A stretch of DNA of 64,000 nt, taken from assembly GCF_014202995.1 (NCBI RefSeq), contig NZ_JACHIA010000012.1:103447-167446 (forward strand), read 5' to 3'. Shown here piece after piece: positions 1 to 7,949 of this stretch. The first letter of the stretch is position 1, and every line of letters begins with the position of its first letter. Source of the DNA: Longimicrobium terrae (GTDB taxonomy: Bacteria; Gemmatimonadota; Gemmatimonadetes; Longimicrobiales; Longimicrobiaceae). The translations under genes were made by a program, and so were the position numbers. The notes under the pieces were generated by a model, which was not told the origin of the DNA, searched no databases, and saw only the letters and a program-made list of their open reading frames with translations.

Positions 1-2697
1 CAGATTGTGCTCGATCAGGATCACCGTGTGGCCGGCGTCCGCCAGATCGCCCAGCACGCGCAGCAGCTTCTTGATATCATCCATGTGCAGCCCCGTGGTG
101 GGCTCGTCCAGGATGTACAGCTTGCGGCCGCCGCGCCGCGCGCCCATCGCCAGCTCGCGCGCCACCTTGATGCGCTGCGCCTCGCCGCCGGACAGCGTGG
201 GCGCGGGCTGGCCCAGCCGCAGGTACCCCAGCCCCACCTGCTGCAGGTGCCACAGCACCTCGCCCAGCCGGTCCTCGTGCAGAAAGAAGCGGATGGACTC
301 ATCCACCGTCATCTCCAGCACGTCGCGGATGGAGTTGCCACGATACTTCACCTGCAGCACCTCTGGCCGGAACCGTGCGCCCGCGCACACCTCGCACGGG
401 ACAAAGACGTCGGCCATGAAGACCATCTCCACCTGCACCTGCCCCTCGCCCTTGCACGCCTCGCAGCGCCCGCCCGCCACGTTGAAGGAAAAGTGCCCGG
501 GCCCGAACCCCAGCCGCTTCGCTTCGGGAAGGGACGAGAAGATGCGCCGCACCTCGTCGTACGCCTTGATGTACGTCACGGGATTGCTGCGCGGCGTGCG
601 CCCGATCGGCGACTGGTCCACGAGCACCACTTCGCGCAGCGCGGACACACCGTGCAGCCGCTTGAACGCGCCGACGGTTTCGCCCAGGTGGCGCTTGGCC
701 GTCGTTTCTCCGCCGGAAAGCTCGCGCTCCACGGCGCGGTACAGGACATCGTGCACCAGCGTGCTCTTTCCGCTTCCCGACACGCCCGTCACCACGGTGA
801 TGGCGCCCAGGGGAAAGACGGCGTCGTCGCCCTTGAGGTTGTGCTCGCGCGCGCCCTCCAGCCGCAGCCGGGGGCCGTCCACCGGCCGCCGCCGCTCCGG
901 GATCTCGATCCGCTCGCGGCCGGAAAGGTATCGGCCGGTGAGCGTGTCGGAGACCAGCATCTCATCCAGCGTCCCGGCAAACATCAGTTGTCCGCCCAGT
1001 TCGCCGCTCCCCGGGCCGATCTCCACCAGGAAGTCGGCCAGCCGCATCGCCTCGGGATCGTGCTCCACCACGATCACCGTGTTCCCCTGCTCGCGCAGGC
1101 GGACGAGGAGGCGCAGCAGGCGGTCGTTGTCTGCGGGATGCAGGCCGATCGTCGGCTCATCCAGCACGTACAGCGTATCGACCAGGCGGCTGCCGAGCGC
1201 GTTGGCCAGGGAGATGCGCTGCGCCTCGCCGCCGGACAGGGTGCGCGTCTGCCGCTCCAGCGTCAGGTACGACAGGCCGACATCGACGAGGAAGCCGACG
1301 CGCGAATCCAGTTCCAGCAGGATGGATTCGGCGATGCCACGCTCCTGGCCCGTCAGCGGCGGCTGCGGGCACTCGGGATCGTCCGTCCGTCCGGCCAGCA
1401 TGGCCGCCAGCCAGGGACGCAGCCGGCCCAGCGGCAACGCGCTGACTTCGCTGATGTTGCGCCCGCCCACGCGCACGCGCAGCGCCTCGGGCCGCAGCTT
1501 GGCACCGCCGCAGGACGGACACTCCTGGCTGCTCTGGTACTGGCGCAGAAAGACGCGGATGTACTGCTTGTAGCGCTTCTCCTCCAGCGCCTCCAGGAAC
1601 TGAAAGACGCCCTGAAATCCGCGCACGCCGCGCAGCACGGCTTTGCGAAACTCCGCCGGCAGCTCCGCCCACGGCGTGTCGGACGACACATTCTGCTTGG
1701 CGGCGAACTCGGCCAGCTTGCGGCGCTTGTCCTCGTAGCGCGGCTTGGCCCAGGGATCGACTGCGCCCTCGGCCAGCGCGCGCGACGCGTTGGGGACGAT
1801 GAGCGTTTCGTCGTACTGCAGCACGGCGCCGAACCCGGTGCATTCCGGGCAGGAACCGTACGGATTGTTGAACGAAAACAGCTGCGGCGACGGCGTGGCG
1901 AACTCGATCTCCGGATGGTCCGGACAGCGGAAGCGCTCCGTAAAACGCAGCCGCGGCAGGCCCAGGGGAACGACGACCGCCTCGCCCTCGCCCTCGTTGA
2001 ACGCCATCTGCAGCGAATCGGCCACGCGCGCCACGTCTTCCGGATCCGCGCGCAGACGGTCGACCACCACCAGAAGCTCGCGCGCGGCCACCAGATCGAG
2101 CCCCTCGGGAAGCTCATCCAGGTGAAGCTCGCCGCCGTCCACCAGCAGCCGCATGAAGCCCAGCGCGCGCAGGTTCTCCACCACGACGGCGTGCGTGACC
2201 CGCGTGCTGAGCGGCAGCGGAAAGCACACCATCATCCGCGTCCCGGCGGGAAGGGCAAGGATGGCGTCCGTGGCGCTCTGCACCGTGTCGGGCTTGACCT
2301 CGCGGCCGCACGGCTGGTCCGGGTGCGGCCCCGGGCAGTAGGTGCGGCCCACGCGCGCCCACAGCAGGCGCAGGTAGTCGAACACCTCGGTCGCCGTGCC
2401 GACGGTGCTGCGGCTGGTCTTGGTGGGGTTGCGCTGTTCGATCGCGACCGCGGGGCTGATGCCGTCCACGCGGTCCACGTCGGGCTTTTCCATGCGGTCA
2501 AGGAACTGCTTGGCGTACGTGGACATGCTTTCCACGTAGCGCCGCTGCCCCTCGGCATATACGGTGTCGAAGGCGAGCGAGCTCTTTCCCGACCCGGACG
2601 GCCCGGTAATCACCACCACGGCGCGCCGCGGGATGTCCAGGTCCAGGTTCTTGAGGTTGTGCTGCCGCGCCCCTCGAATGACGATTCTGTCCTTCAT
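1..2697 (-). CDS. uvrA: Excinuclease ABC subunit A (UvrA), 3' end cut off by the window
   Basis: UvrA is the ATP-driven damage sensor of nucleotide excision repair; it dimerises and loads UvrB on DNA. Visible are 899 codons from the start MKDRIVIRGARQHNLKNLDL. The first Walker A is GPSGSGKSSLAFDT near residue 32 and the second GVSGSGKSTL near residue 640. Two LSGGEAQRI signatures and paired CxxC zinc modules (CPEC...CPSC and CEAC...CEVC) are also present. The family is about 940-980 residues, so roughly the last 50-70 are missing beyond position 1. The ATG has no Shine-Dalgarno sequence and probably heads a leaderless transcript (see the promoter entry). No gene partner is visible on its strand. 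Confidence 0.98.
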   Translation of the reverse strand, partial: MKDRIVIRGARQHNLKNLDLDIPRRAVVVITGPSGSGKSSLAFDTVYAEGQRRYVESMSTYAKQFLDRMEKPDVDRVDGISPAVAIEQRNPTKTSRSTVGTATEVFDYLRLLWARVGRTYCPGPHPDQPCGREVKPDTVQSATDAILALPAGTRMMVCFPLPLSTRVTHAVVVENLRALGFMRLLVDGGELHLDELPEGLDLVAARELLVVVDRLRADPEDVARVADSLQMAFNEGEGEAVVVPLGLPRLRFTERFRCPDHPEIEFATPSPQLFSFNNPYGSCPECTGFGAVLQYDETLIVPNASRALAEGAVDPWAKPRYEDKRRKLAEFAAKQNVSSDTPWAELPAEFRKAVLRGVRGFQGVFQFLEALEEKRYKQYIRVFLRQYQSSQECPSCGGAKLRPEALRVRVGGRNISEVSALPLGRLRPWLAAMLAGRTDDPECPQPPLTGQERGIAESILLELDSRVGFLVDVGLSYLTLERQTRTLSGGEAQRISLANALGSRLVDTLYVLDEPTIGLHPADNDRLLRLLVRLREQGNTVIVVEHDPEAMRLADFLVEIGPGSGELGGQLMFAGTLDEMLVSDTLTGRYLSGRERIEIPERRRPVDGPRLRLEGAREHNLKGDDAVFPLGAITVVTGVSGSGKSTLVHDVLYRAVERELSGGETTAKRHLGETVGAFKRLHGVSALREVVLVDQSPIGRTPRSNPVTYIKAYDEVRRIFSSLPEAKRLGFGPGHFSFNVAGGRCEACKGEGQVQVEMVFMADVFVPCEVCAGARFRPEVLQVKYRGNSIRDVLEMTVDESIRFFLHEDRLGEVLWHLQQVGLGYLRLGQPAPTLSGGEAQRIKVARELAMGARRGGRKLYILDEPTTGLHMDDIKKLLRVLGDLADAGHTVILIEHNL

Positions 2698-2703
2698 ACC
2701 GAA

Positions 2704-2732
2704 AACATACCGAACTGTCCAGCCGCGCGAAA
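2704..2732 (-). promoter_or_regulatory. Probable sigma70 promoter of uvrA giving a leaderless mRNA
   Basis: Read on the minus strand: TTTCGC (2732-2727), a 17-nt spacer, then TATGTT (2709-2704). Six bases later comes the uvrA ATG at 2697. Transcription would start at or next to the A of ATG, which agrees with the absence of a Shine-Dalgarno sequence. Prediction from sequence only. Confidence 0.45.
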
Positions 2733-2802
2733 GTGTACGCGGCGCGAGCGGTGAATCGTTCCTGATCTACTTGGGATGAACGGCTTTACGGACCGGCTGC
2801 TC

Positions 2803-2969
2803 CGGGCGTGTCCCCGCTGCGCGGGGCCGGGCTGCGGGCGCCGTAGGGCACGGTACTGCTGTGCCCAACGGCGTCGAGCCACCGGTGCGCCACCGGCCAT
2901 CGTGTTACCCCGCAATGACGTGCGCGGCGCACCGGCGTCTCGCCCCTCCGGGCCCGCATCCCTCACGCA
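2803..2969 (+). repeat. Degenerate dispersed repeat, copy 1 (second copy at 16780-16950)
   Basis: This segment of the 737-bp gap between uvrA and the PhzF-like gene is related to 16780-16950. Both contain CGCCGTAGG(G/C), a short palindromic stretch ending GCCCAACGGCG or GCCAACGGCG, and a final CCCTCCGGGC...ATCCCTCACGC block. Apart from this repeat I see no gene in 2733-3434; open frames there lack the codon bias of the neighbours. Confidence 0.6.
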
Positions 2970-3434
2970 ACAGACAGCCTCCCCCAGCCCCCGTCCCGCC
3001 GTGACCCTGCGCGCCTGTGGCGGCAAGCTCCGCGCATCTCGCGCCCGTCTCCCGGGACGATGTCGAGGCCCCGCCTTCGGCCTCCTCTGTATCCTGCCCC
3101 GAAGCGCGCCCCATGGCGCCCTCCTGAGAGCGGGTCGAGAAACGGCCCGCAACCCATCTGCCCCCGCCAAACTCCGCCCGAAGGCGTCATCCTGAGAGAG
3201 CGTGCGCCGCGACTCCGGCAGAGCCGAGTCATGCGCGACCGAAGGATCTACTCTCCGCCAAGCCAACGTCGCGTGACGCACGCCACTTTCTCACGCGGAT
3301 GGCCGGATTCCTCATCCGCCGCGGCGCGCGACCGGGTAAGCCGACGCATGTCGCAGACCTTGTACACCGCGCTACTATTCCCGCCGCCGCGCGTCCGGCC
3401 TCCGCTTCCGCATCGTCCTCAGCTCGCAACCAGC

Positions 3435-4370
3435 ATGTCCGAACCCCGCACCTTTCAATTCCACACGCTCGACGTGTTCACCGACCGCGTGTTCGGAGGC
3501 AATCCCCTGGCCGTGTTTCCCGACGCGGCCGGCCTGTCCGGCGAGGACATGCGGCAGATCGCGCGCGAGTTCAACCTGTCGGAAACCGTGTTCGTGTTTC
3601 CGCCGGAGAACGCGGCGCACACGGCGCGGCTGCGCATCTTTACGCCGGGGATGGAGCTGCCGTTCGCCGGCCACCCCACCGTCGGGACCGCGCTGCTGCT
3701 CTCCTGGCTGGGCCGCGTTCCGCTCGCCGGCGACGCCGCGGAGGCCGTTCTGGAAGAGGGCGTCGGCCCCGTGCGCGTGGCGCTGAGCGGCCAGGGCGGC
3801 CGCGCGGACTTCGCGCGGCTCACCGCCGCCGTGCTCCCGGAGTGGGGGCCTCCCGCCCCGACTGCGTCCATCCTCGCCCAACTCCTCTCGCTCGACCCGG
3901 ACGAGATCGGTGCCGATGGTTTCGAGGCTGAAACCGTCTCCTGCGGCGTCCCCTTCCAGATCATCCCCGTTCGCGACACGGATGTGCTCAGCCGCGCGCG
4001 CCTGAACCGTGCCACGTGGAACGAGCACGTGGGGCCGGGCTGGGCGCCGCATGTGTACGTCTTTACGCCCGACGGCGAGAGCGCGGATCTGCGCGCCCGC
4101 ATGTTCGCGCCCGCGATGGGCATCGACGAAGATCCGGCCACCGGGGCCGCGGCCAGCGCCTTTGCCGGGTATCTCGCGCGGCGGCTGGACGGCGCGCCGG
4201 AACGCGTGCTGCGCTGGTCCGTCGCGCAGGGCGTGGAGATGGGCCGCCCCAGCCTGCTGCATCTGGAAGCCGACATCCGCGGTGGCGAAATCGCCGCCGT
4301 GCGTGTGGGCGGTGGCGCCGTTCCCGTCACCACCGGCCACCTCACGCTCCCCGTCGCCGACGCATCCTGA
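3435..4370 (+). CDS. PhzF family isomerase / phenazine-biosynthesis-like protein
   Basis: A 311-residue member of the PhzF/YddE family, cytosolic isomerases of the diaminopimelate-epimerase fold. The family hallmarks are present: NPLAVF near residue 23, the catalytic glutamate E50 in NLSETVFVF, GHPTVGTA at 79-86, and DPATGAAASAF near 235. Length is normal for the family (about 260-310). The start is the ATG at 3435; it lacks a clear Shine-Dalgarno sequence, but the conserved fold begins directly after it (FHTLDVFTDRVFGGNP). There are no phenazine genes nearby, so the physiological substrate is unknown and a phz symbol would mislead. Confidence 0.92.
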   Translation: MSEPRTFQFHTLDVFTDRVFGGNPLAVFPDAAGLSGEDMRQIAREFNLSETVFVFPPENAAHTARLRIFTPGMELPFAGHPTVGTALLLSWLGRVPLAGDAAEAVLEEGVGPVRVALSGQGGRADFARLTAAVLPEWGPPAPTASILAQLLSLDPDEIGADGFEAETVSCGVPFQIIPVRDTDVLSRARLNRATWNEHVGPGWAPHVYVFTPDGESADLRARMFAPAMGIDEDPATGAAASAFAGYLARRLDGAPERVLRWSVAQGVEMGRPSLLHLEADIRGGEIAAVRVGGGAVPVTTGHLTLPVADAS

Positions 4371-4425
4371 TCACGATCGGCCACTCAATCGCTCCACGCC
4401 CGCCGGAAGCACCCGGGGTGAGGGT

Positions 4426-4500
4426 CACACTCTGCGGACGAGCGAGAGTTCGGCGCGTGCCGCCCCGCACGTGAGCGGATGAATCCGCCGCACAAGCAGT
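4426..4500 (+). repeat. Diverged partial copy of the GAATGAATCCGCCGC repeat
   Basis: The stretch ending GAGCGGATGAATCCGCCGCAC, preceded by TTCGGCGCGTGCCGC, is a worn copy of the segment that follows at 4555-4640, where TTTGGCGCGTGCCGC precedes GAGCGAATGAATCCGCCGC. The two lie as an imperfect direct repeat about 130 bp apart. The rest of 4371-5046 contains only repeats and no supported gene. Confidence 0.5.
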
Positions 4501-4605
4501 AAGCCCGACCGCTCTGTTCGCGGAGGAGCCGCTACGGCGATGCCGCGAATGGTGAGGGCCGCAGTCCGCGTGGCGAGCACCAGGTTTGGCGCGTGCCGCA
4601 CCTCT

Positions 4606-4894
4606 CCTGAGCGAATGAATCCGCCGCTCAAACAGCGGTAACCCCCGACACCAGCCGCTGGCGCGTCCGGTTCGGGGCTTCAACTGCGTTCGGGAGCAAC
4701 AGACACTGCCCGGGGGCACAGTCCGCGCAGGCGGACTTCGTGTTCTTCGAGGTGCGGTTTCAACCGCCGACCAAGGCCGCCACGCGCCAGAAGCCTCGCT
4801 CGAGGCGCCGATCTGGTGTGTGCTCCCTCTCCCACATCTGTTCGTGGGAGAGGGTCGTCGTGCGCAGCACGCGGGGTGAGGGCCCCACCCCGCC
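4606..4894 (+). repeat. Composite dispersed element, copy 1 of 3
   Basis: About 289 bp in two parts. The left part (4606-4689) has GAGCGAATGAATCCGCCGC, then AACCCCCGACAC and TTCGGGGCTTCAACTGCG. The right part (4813-4894) starts GTGTGCTCCCTCTCCCAC and forms a CTCTCCCAC/GTGGGAGAG hairpin. A palindromic CAGTCCGCGCAGGCGGACT core lies between them at 4719-4737. The same left-right order recurs at 20718-20993 and 37105-37345. Non-coding. Confidence 0.8.
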
Positions 4895-4929
4895 GCCGCG
4901 CCACACTCCGCGGGATCGCAGTCACGTCC

Positions 4930-4980
4930 CGCCCGTCGCACTCACGCACTCACGCACCCAGCACTCCCGCACTTCCCCCT
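4930..4980 (+). repeat. GCACTCACGCACTC-type short repeat, copy 1 of 3
   Basis: A low-complexity run built from CACTCACGCACT and CAGCACTC units ending GCACTTCCCC. A similar run is at 16708-16777, and an inverted copy lies at 20519-20575. It sits just upstream of the ribosome-binding site of the DJ-1/PfpI gene. Confidence 0.6.
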
Positions 4981-5046
4981 CCCCGCCGGTCCGCCTCTTG
5001 CACCCGCGCCGCCTCCCTGAACGGCATCACTCGGGAGGAGACCGCC

Positions 5047-6222
5047 ATGCATGATGTAAATCTCAAGGGGCTTCGCGTCGCGGTGCTCGCGACGGACGGC
5101 TTCGAGCAGATCGAGCTTACGCACCCGGTGGAAGCGCTGGAGGAGCACGGCGCCGAGGTGGACATCGTCTCGCTGCGCCCCGGGCGCATCCGTGGCGTGA
5201 ACCACATGTATCCGGGCAAGAAGGTGCGCGTCGACCGAACCGTCTACACCGCCGACGCGGGCGAGTACGACGCGCTGCTGCTCCCCGGCGGGCTCATCAA
5301 CCCCGACACGCTGCGCCAGAACGACCGCGCGCTGGACTTCGTGCGGGCCATGGACCACGCCGGCAAGCCCATCGCGGTCATCTGCCACGCGCCGTGGCTG
5401 CTGATTTCCGGCGGGCTCATCGTGCGCCGCAGCCTGACCTCGTGGCCCGGCATCCGCGACGACGTGCGCAACGCCGGCGGCGTGTGGAGCGACGAGCCGG
5501 TCGTGCGTGACCGCAACTGGGTGTCCAGCCGCGGCCCGCAGGACATCGACGACTTCACGCACGCCATGCTGAACCTGTTCGCCGAGCACGTGCGCATCAC
5601 GCCGCGCCCGAACGAAGCGGAGCACACGAAGGAAGGCGGGCTCCCCATCGGCCGCATGCTGCTGGGCGGGCTGGCCGCGGCGGGGATCGCGTACCTGGTG
5701 CGCAACCAGCTTGCGCGTGAGGAGCAGCCGCTGGAGTACGTGGAGGTGGTGGACCTGGAGCCGGAGGTCGTCATCATCGAGGACGCCTATCCGCCCGACG
5801 AGTACGAGAGCGAGGGCGCGTACGCGGGCGGGATGCCGTACCACTCAGGCACCGAGTATTCGGCCGGCACCGGAACCGGATACACCGAATCCACCGGCTA
5901 CGCGGGCACGGCCGGCACCGGCTACACCGGCGCGGCGGGCTCCACGGGCACCGGCTACGGAGCGGCGGGCGGCACGGCGGACCTGGGCGGGACGGGCTAC
6001 AGCCCCGCGCCCAGCCCGGCCGGGGGCCCCACCAACCTCGGCGGAACCGGCACGGGTTACGAAGCCACCCCGGGCTCGGTCGCGGGCGCGCAGGACGTGG
6101 GCGGCACGGGCGCGGGCTACGTCTCGCCTCCGGACTTCAACGGGCCGACGGGCACCGCGGGAACGGACGAGGGCGACCTCAACCGCGGCGCGGGCACCAC
6201 GTACCGACCGCCCTCCGTCTGA
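5047..6222 (+). CDS. DJ-1/PfpI family protein with membrane segment and GTGY-repeat tail
   Basis: 391 residues. Residues 7-185 form a DJ-1/PfpI (class I glutamine amidotransferase-like) domain like bacterial general-stress PfpI proteins. The nucleophile is C113 in VICHAPW, with an early acidic residue in GFEQIEL and LLLPGG near 78-82. A hydrophobic helix at about 201-218 could be a membrane span or hydrophobic anchor. It is followed by an acidic stretch (about 225-255) and then a Gly/Thr/Tyr/Ser tail with many GTGY or STGY units. Typical PfpI proteins stop near 180 residues, so the second half is an extension. A GGGAGGAGACCGCC site precedes the ATG. Whether it is a peptidase, deglycase or chaperone cannot be told from sequence. 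Confidence 0.88.
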   Translation: MHDVNLKGLRVAVLATDGFEQIELTHPVEALEEHGAEVDIVSLRPGRIRGVNHMYPGKKVRVDRTVYTADAGEYDALLLPGGLINPDTLRQNDRALDFVRAMDHAGKPIAVICHAPWLLISGGLIVRRSLTSWPGIRDDVRNAGGVWSDEPVVRDRNWVSSRGPQDIDDFTHAMLNLFAEHVRITPRPNEAEHTKEGGLPIGRMLLGGLAAAGIAYLVRNQLAREEQPLEYVEVVDLEPEVVIIEDAYPPDEYESEGAYAGGMPYHSGTEYSAGTGTGYTESTGYAGTAGTGYTGAAGSTGTGYGAAGGTADLGGTGYSPAPSPAGGPTNLGGTGTGYEATPGSVAGAQDVGGTGAGYVSPPDFNGPTGTAGTDEGDLNRGAGTTYRPPSV

Positions 6223-6244
6223 TTCCGGACGGGGTGGATGAACA

Positions 6245-6282
6245 GCGCGGGGGCGGCCGACAGGGCCGCCCCCGCGCTCGTT
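6245..6282 (+). terminator. Rho-independent terminator after the DJ-1/PfpI gene
   Basis: Perfect 14-bp stem GCGCGGGGGCGGCC / GGCCGCCCCCGCGC with loop GACAG, followed by TCGTTT. It lies 22 bp past the stop at 6222. Confidence 0.75.
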
Positions 6283-6309
6283 TCCGGGCGGCGCGGCGCG
6301 TGCTACCTT
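6281..6309 (+). promoter_or_regulatory. Probable promoter of waaA giving a leaderless mRNA
   Basis: TTTCCG (6281-6286), 17-nt spacer, TACCTT (6304-6309). The waaA ATG begins at 6317, seven bases after the -10 box, with no Shine-Dalgarno sequence between. The geometry matches the uvrA promoter, and the TACCTT box recurs before acs. Confidence 0.4.
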
Positions 6310-6316
6310 GGGCCGC

Positions 6317-7615
6317 ATGCCGCTACCCGAGACGCTGTACACCCTCGCGCTCCGCGCCGCCCGCCCGCTCCTTCCGCTCGCCGCGCGGGGCGACGGAAAG
6401 CTCGCCCGCAGCGTTCGCGGGCGGTCCGGTGTGCTGGCGCGGATGGAGGCGTGGGCGGCCGCGCACCGCGATCCCGCGCGTCCCCTCGTGTGGTTCCACG
6501 CGCCCAGCGTGGGCGAAGGGCTGCAGGCGCGCGCCGTTCTGCAGGCGTTCCGCGCGCGGCGGCCGGAGGCGCAGGTCGTCTACACCTTCTTTTCCGCCTC
6601 AGCCGAGCGGTTCGCCGCCGGCGTAGGCGCGGACCACGCGGACTACCTCCCCATCGACCTCGCCGGCGACATCCGCCGCGCGCTGGACGCGCTCCGCCCC
6701 GACGTCATCGCGTTCTCCAAGACGGACGTGTGGCCCGTCCTCACCCGCGAAGCCGCCGCCCGCGGCGTCCGCCTCGCCCTCCTGAGCGCCACGCTCCCCG
6801 CCGGATCCAGCCGCCTGCGCGGACCGGCGCGCGCCCTCCTGGGCCCTGCGTACGCGCGGCTGGACGTCGTCGCGGCGATCTCGGCGGAGGACGCGGACCG
6901 CTTCGCCGGGCTCAACGTCCCCTCGCGGCGGCGTCAGGTGATGGGCGACGCGCGGTTCGACCAGGTGTGGGCGCGCACCGCGGCGGCGGACCTTGCCTCG
7001 CCCCTGCTCCGCCCGTTCGGTGGTTCCGATGGGATGACGCTCGTCGCCGGCTCCACCTGGCCCGCGGATGAGGATCGTCTGATCCCCGCGCTCGCCCGCC
7101 TGGCCGCGGATGGACTGCGCCCGCGCCTGATCCTGGTTCCGCACGAGCCCACGCCGGACTACCTGGCCCGCTCCGACGCCGCGCTCCGTGCCACCGGCCG
7201 CGCCCCCGTTCGCCTTTCCGCCGTGGACGCGGGGACCGGGCCCGGCGACACCGTGCTGGTGGACCGCGTGGGCGTGCTCGGCGACCTGTATGCGGTGGCG
7301 GACGTTGCGTACGTGGGGGGTGGATGGGGAACGGCGGGGCTGCATTCCGTGCTGGAACCCGCCGCATTCGGCGTTCCTGTGCTCTTCGGGCCACGCCACG
7401 CCAACGCGCGCGAGGCCGCCGACCTGATCCGCGCGGGCGGCGCGTTCGAGGCTAGCGACGCCGCCCCGCTCGAGACCGTCCTCCGCCCCATTCTGTCGGA
7501 TGACGAGCGTAGAACGCATGCCGGAGCCGCCGCGCGCGCCTACGTGGCCTCTCACCTCGGCGCCGCCGAACGCGGCGCACGGATCATCCAAGATCTGCTC
7601 GTTCAGGCGCGATAA
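6317..7615 (+). CDS. waaA: 3-deoxy-D-manno-octulosonic acid (KDO) transferase
   Basis: WaaA (KdtA) transfers KDO from CMP-KDO to the lipid A precursor at the inner membrane, an essential LPS core step in diderms. The 432-residue protein starts at the ATG at 6317; a TTG at 6308 is possible but lies inside the -10 region. It has the GT-B fold pattern of the family: HAPSVGEG near 61-68 with the catalytic-type glutamate E67, VAGSTWPADED, LVPHEPTP, and the sugar-nucleotide site GGGWGTAGLHSVLEPAAFGVPVLFGP near 335-360. Length matches the family (about 420). The usual Asn of the GxHN motif is Ser here. The gene stands alone between a terminator and a repeat-rich gap. Confidence 0.95.
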   Translation: MPLPETLYTLALRAARPLLPLAARGDGKLARSVRGRSGVLARMEAWAAAHRDPARPLVWFHAPSVGEGLQARAVLQAFRARRPEAQVVYTFFSASAERFAAGVGADHADYLPIDLAGDIRRALDALRPDVIAFSKTDVWPVLTREAAARGVRLALLSATLPAGSSRLRGPARALLGPAYARLDVVAAISAEDADRFAGLNVPSRRRQVMGDARFDQVWARTAAADLASPLLRPFGGSDGMTLVAGSTWPADEDRLIPALARLAADGLRPRLILVPHEPTPDYLARSDAALRATGRAPVRLSAVDAGTGPGDTVLVDRVGVLGDLYAVADVAYVGGGWGTAGLHSVLEPAAFGVPVLFGPRHANAREAADLIRAGGAFEASDAAPLETVLRPILSDDERRTHAGAAARAYVASHLGAAERGARIIQDLLVQAR

Positions 7616-7682
7616 CCCGTACTCCCCTGCCTCCCAGAGTAGCGCCCGATCGATCTCCGCGCCTACACACCCAAGCCGCCGC

Positions 7683-7840
7683 CACAGTCCGCGAAGGCGG
7701 ACTTCGTGCCTTTCCAGCGGCGAATTCATTCGCTCTTGGGTGGGCGGACGCGCCGAATCCCGTCGTACCAAACGGCACGTTCCGCCACAGTCCGCGCAGG
7801 CGGACTTCGCGCCGTTGTTGCCGCGACTTCAGTCGCCCCT
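7683..7840 (+). repeat. Paired CAGTCCGCG palindromic element (two cores)
   Basis: Two palindromic cores of the form AGTCCGC-GNA-GGCGGACT (first at 7683-7706, second at 7785-7806) flank TTTCCAGCGGCGAATTCATTCGCTC. The second core continues into GCGCCGTTGTTGCCGCGAC and TTCAGTCGCCC. The same pair with the same spacing is at 29168-29320, and single cores are at 4719 and 17263. The segment AGCGGCGAATTCATTCGCTC is the reverse complement of the start of the composite element at 4606. Non-coding; I see no gene in 7616-7949. Confidence 0.75.
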
Positions 7841-7858
7841 GCAACGCCTGCACGCACG

Positions 7859-7903
7859 AAAAAAGGTCCCGCGACTCGGGTGAGCCGCGGGACCTCTTTT
7901 TTA
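7859..7903. terminator. Bidirectional terminator between waaA and actF
   Basis: A-rich run, then an AGGTCCCGCG...CGCGGGACCT stem, then CTTTTTT. It works in both directions and closes the act operon on the minus strand 47 bp after the actF stop. Confidence 0.85.
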
Positions 7904-7949
7904 TCTCAGCCGACCACCCGAACCGGGCGATCTCATCCATCCAGAAACG

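Noticed and set aside
7-2754. 915-codon open frame opposite uvrA
   Set aside because: Pure antisense shadow caused by high GC; uvrA on the other strand has all family motifs.
2733-3434. Several open frames in the uvrA-PhzF gap
   Set aside because: They overlap a dispersed repeat and lack codon bias and ribosome-binding sites.
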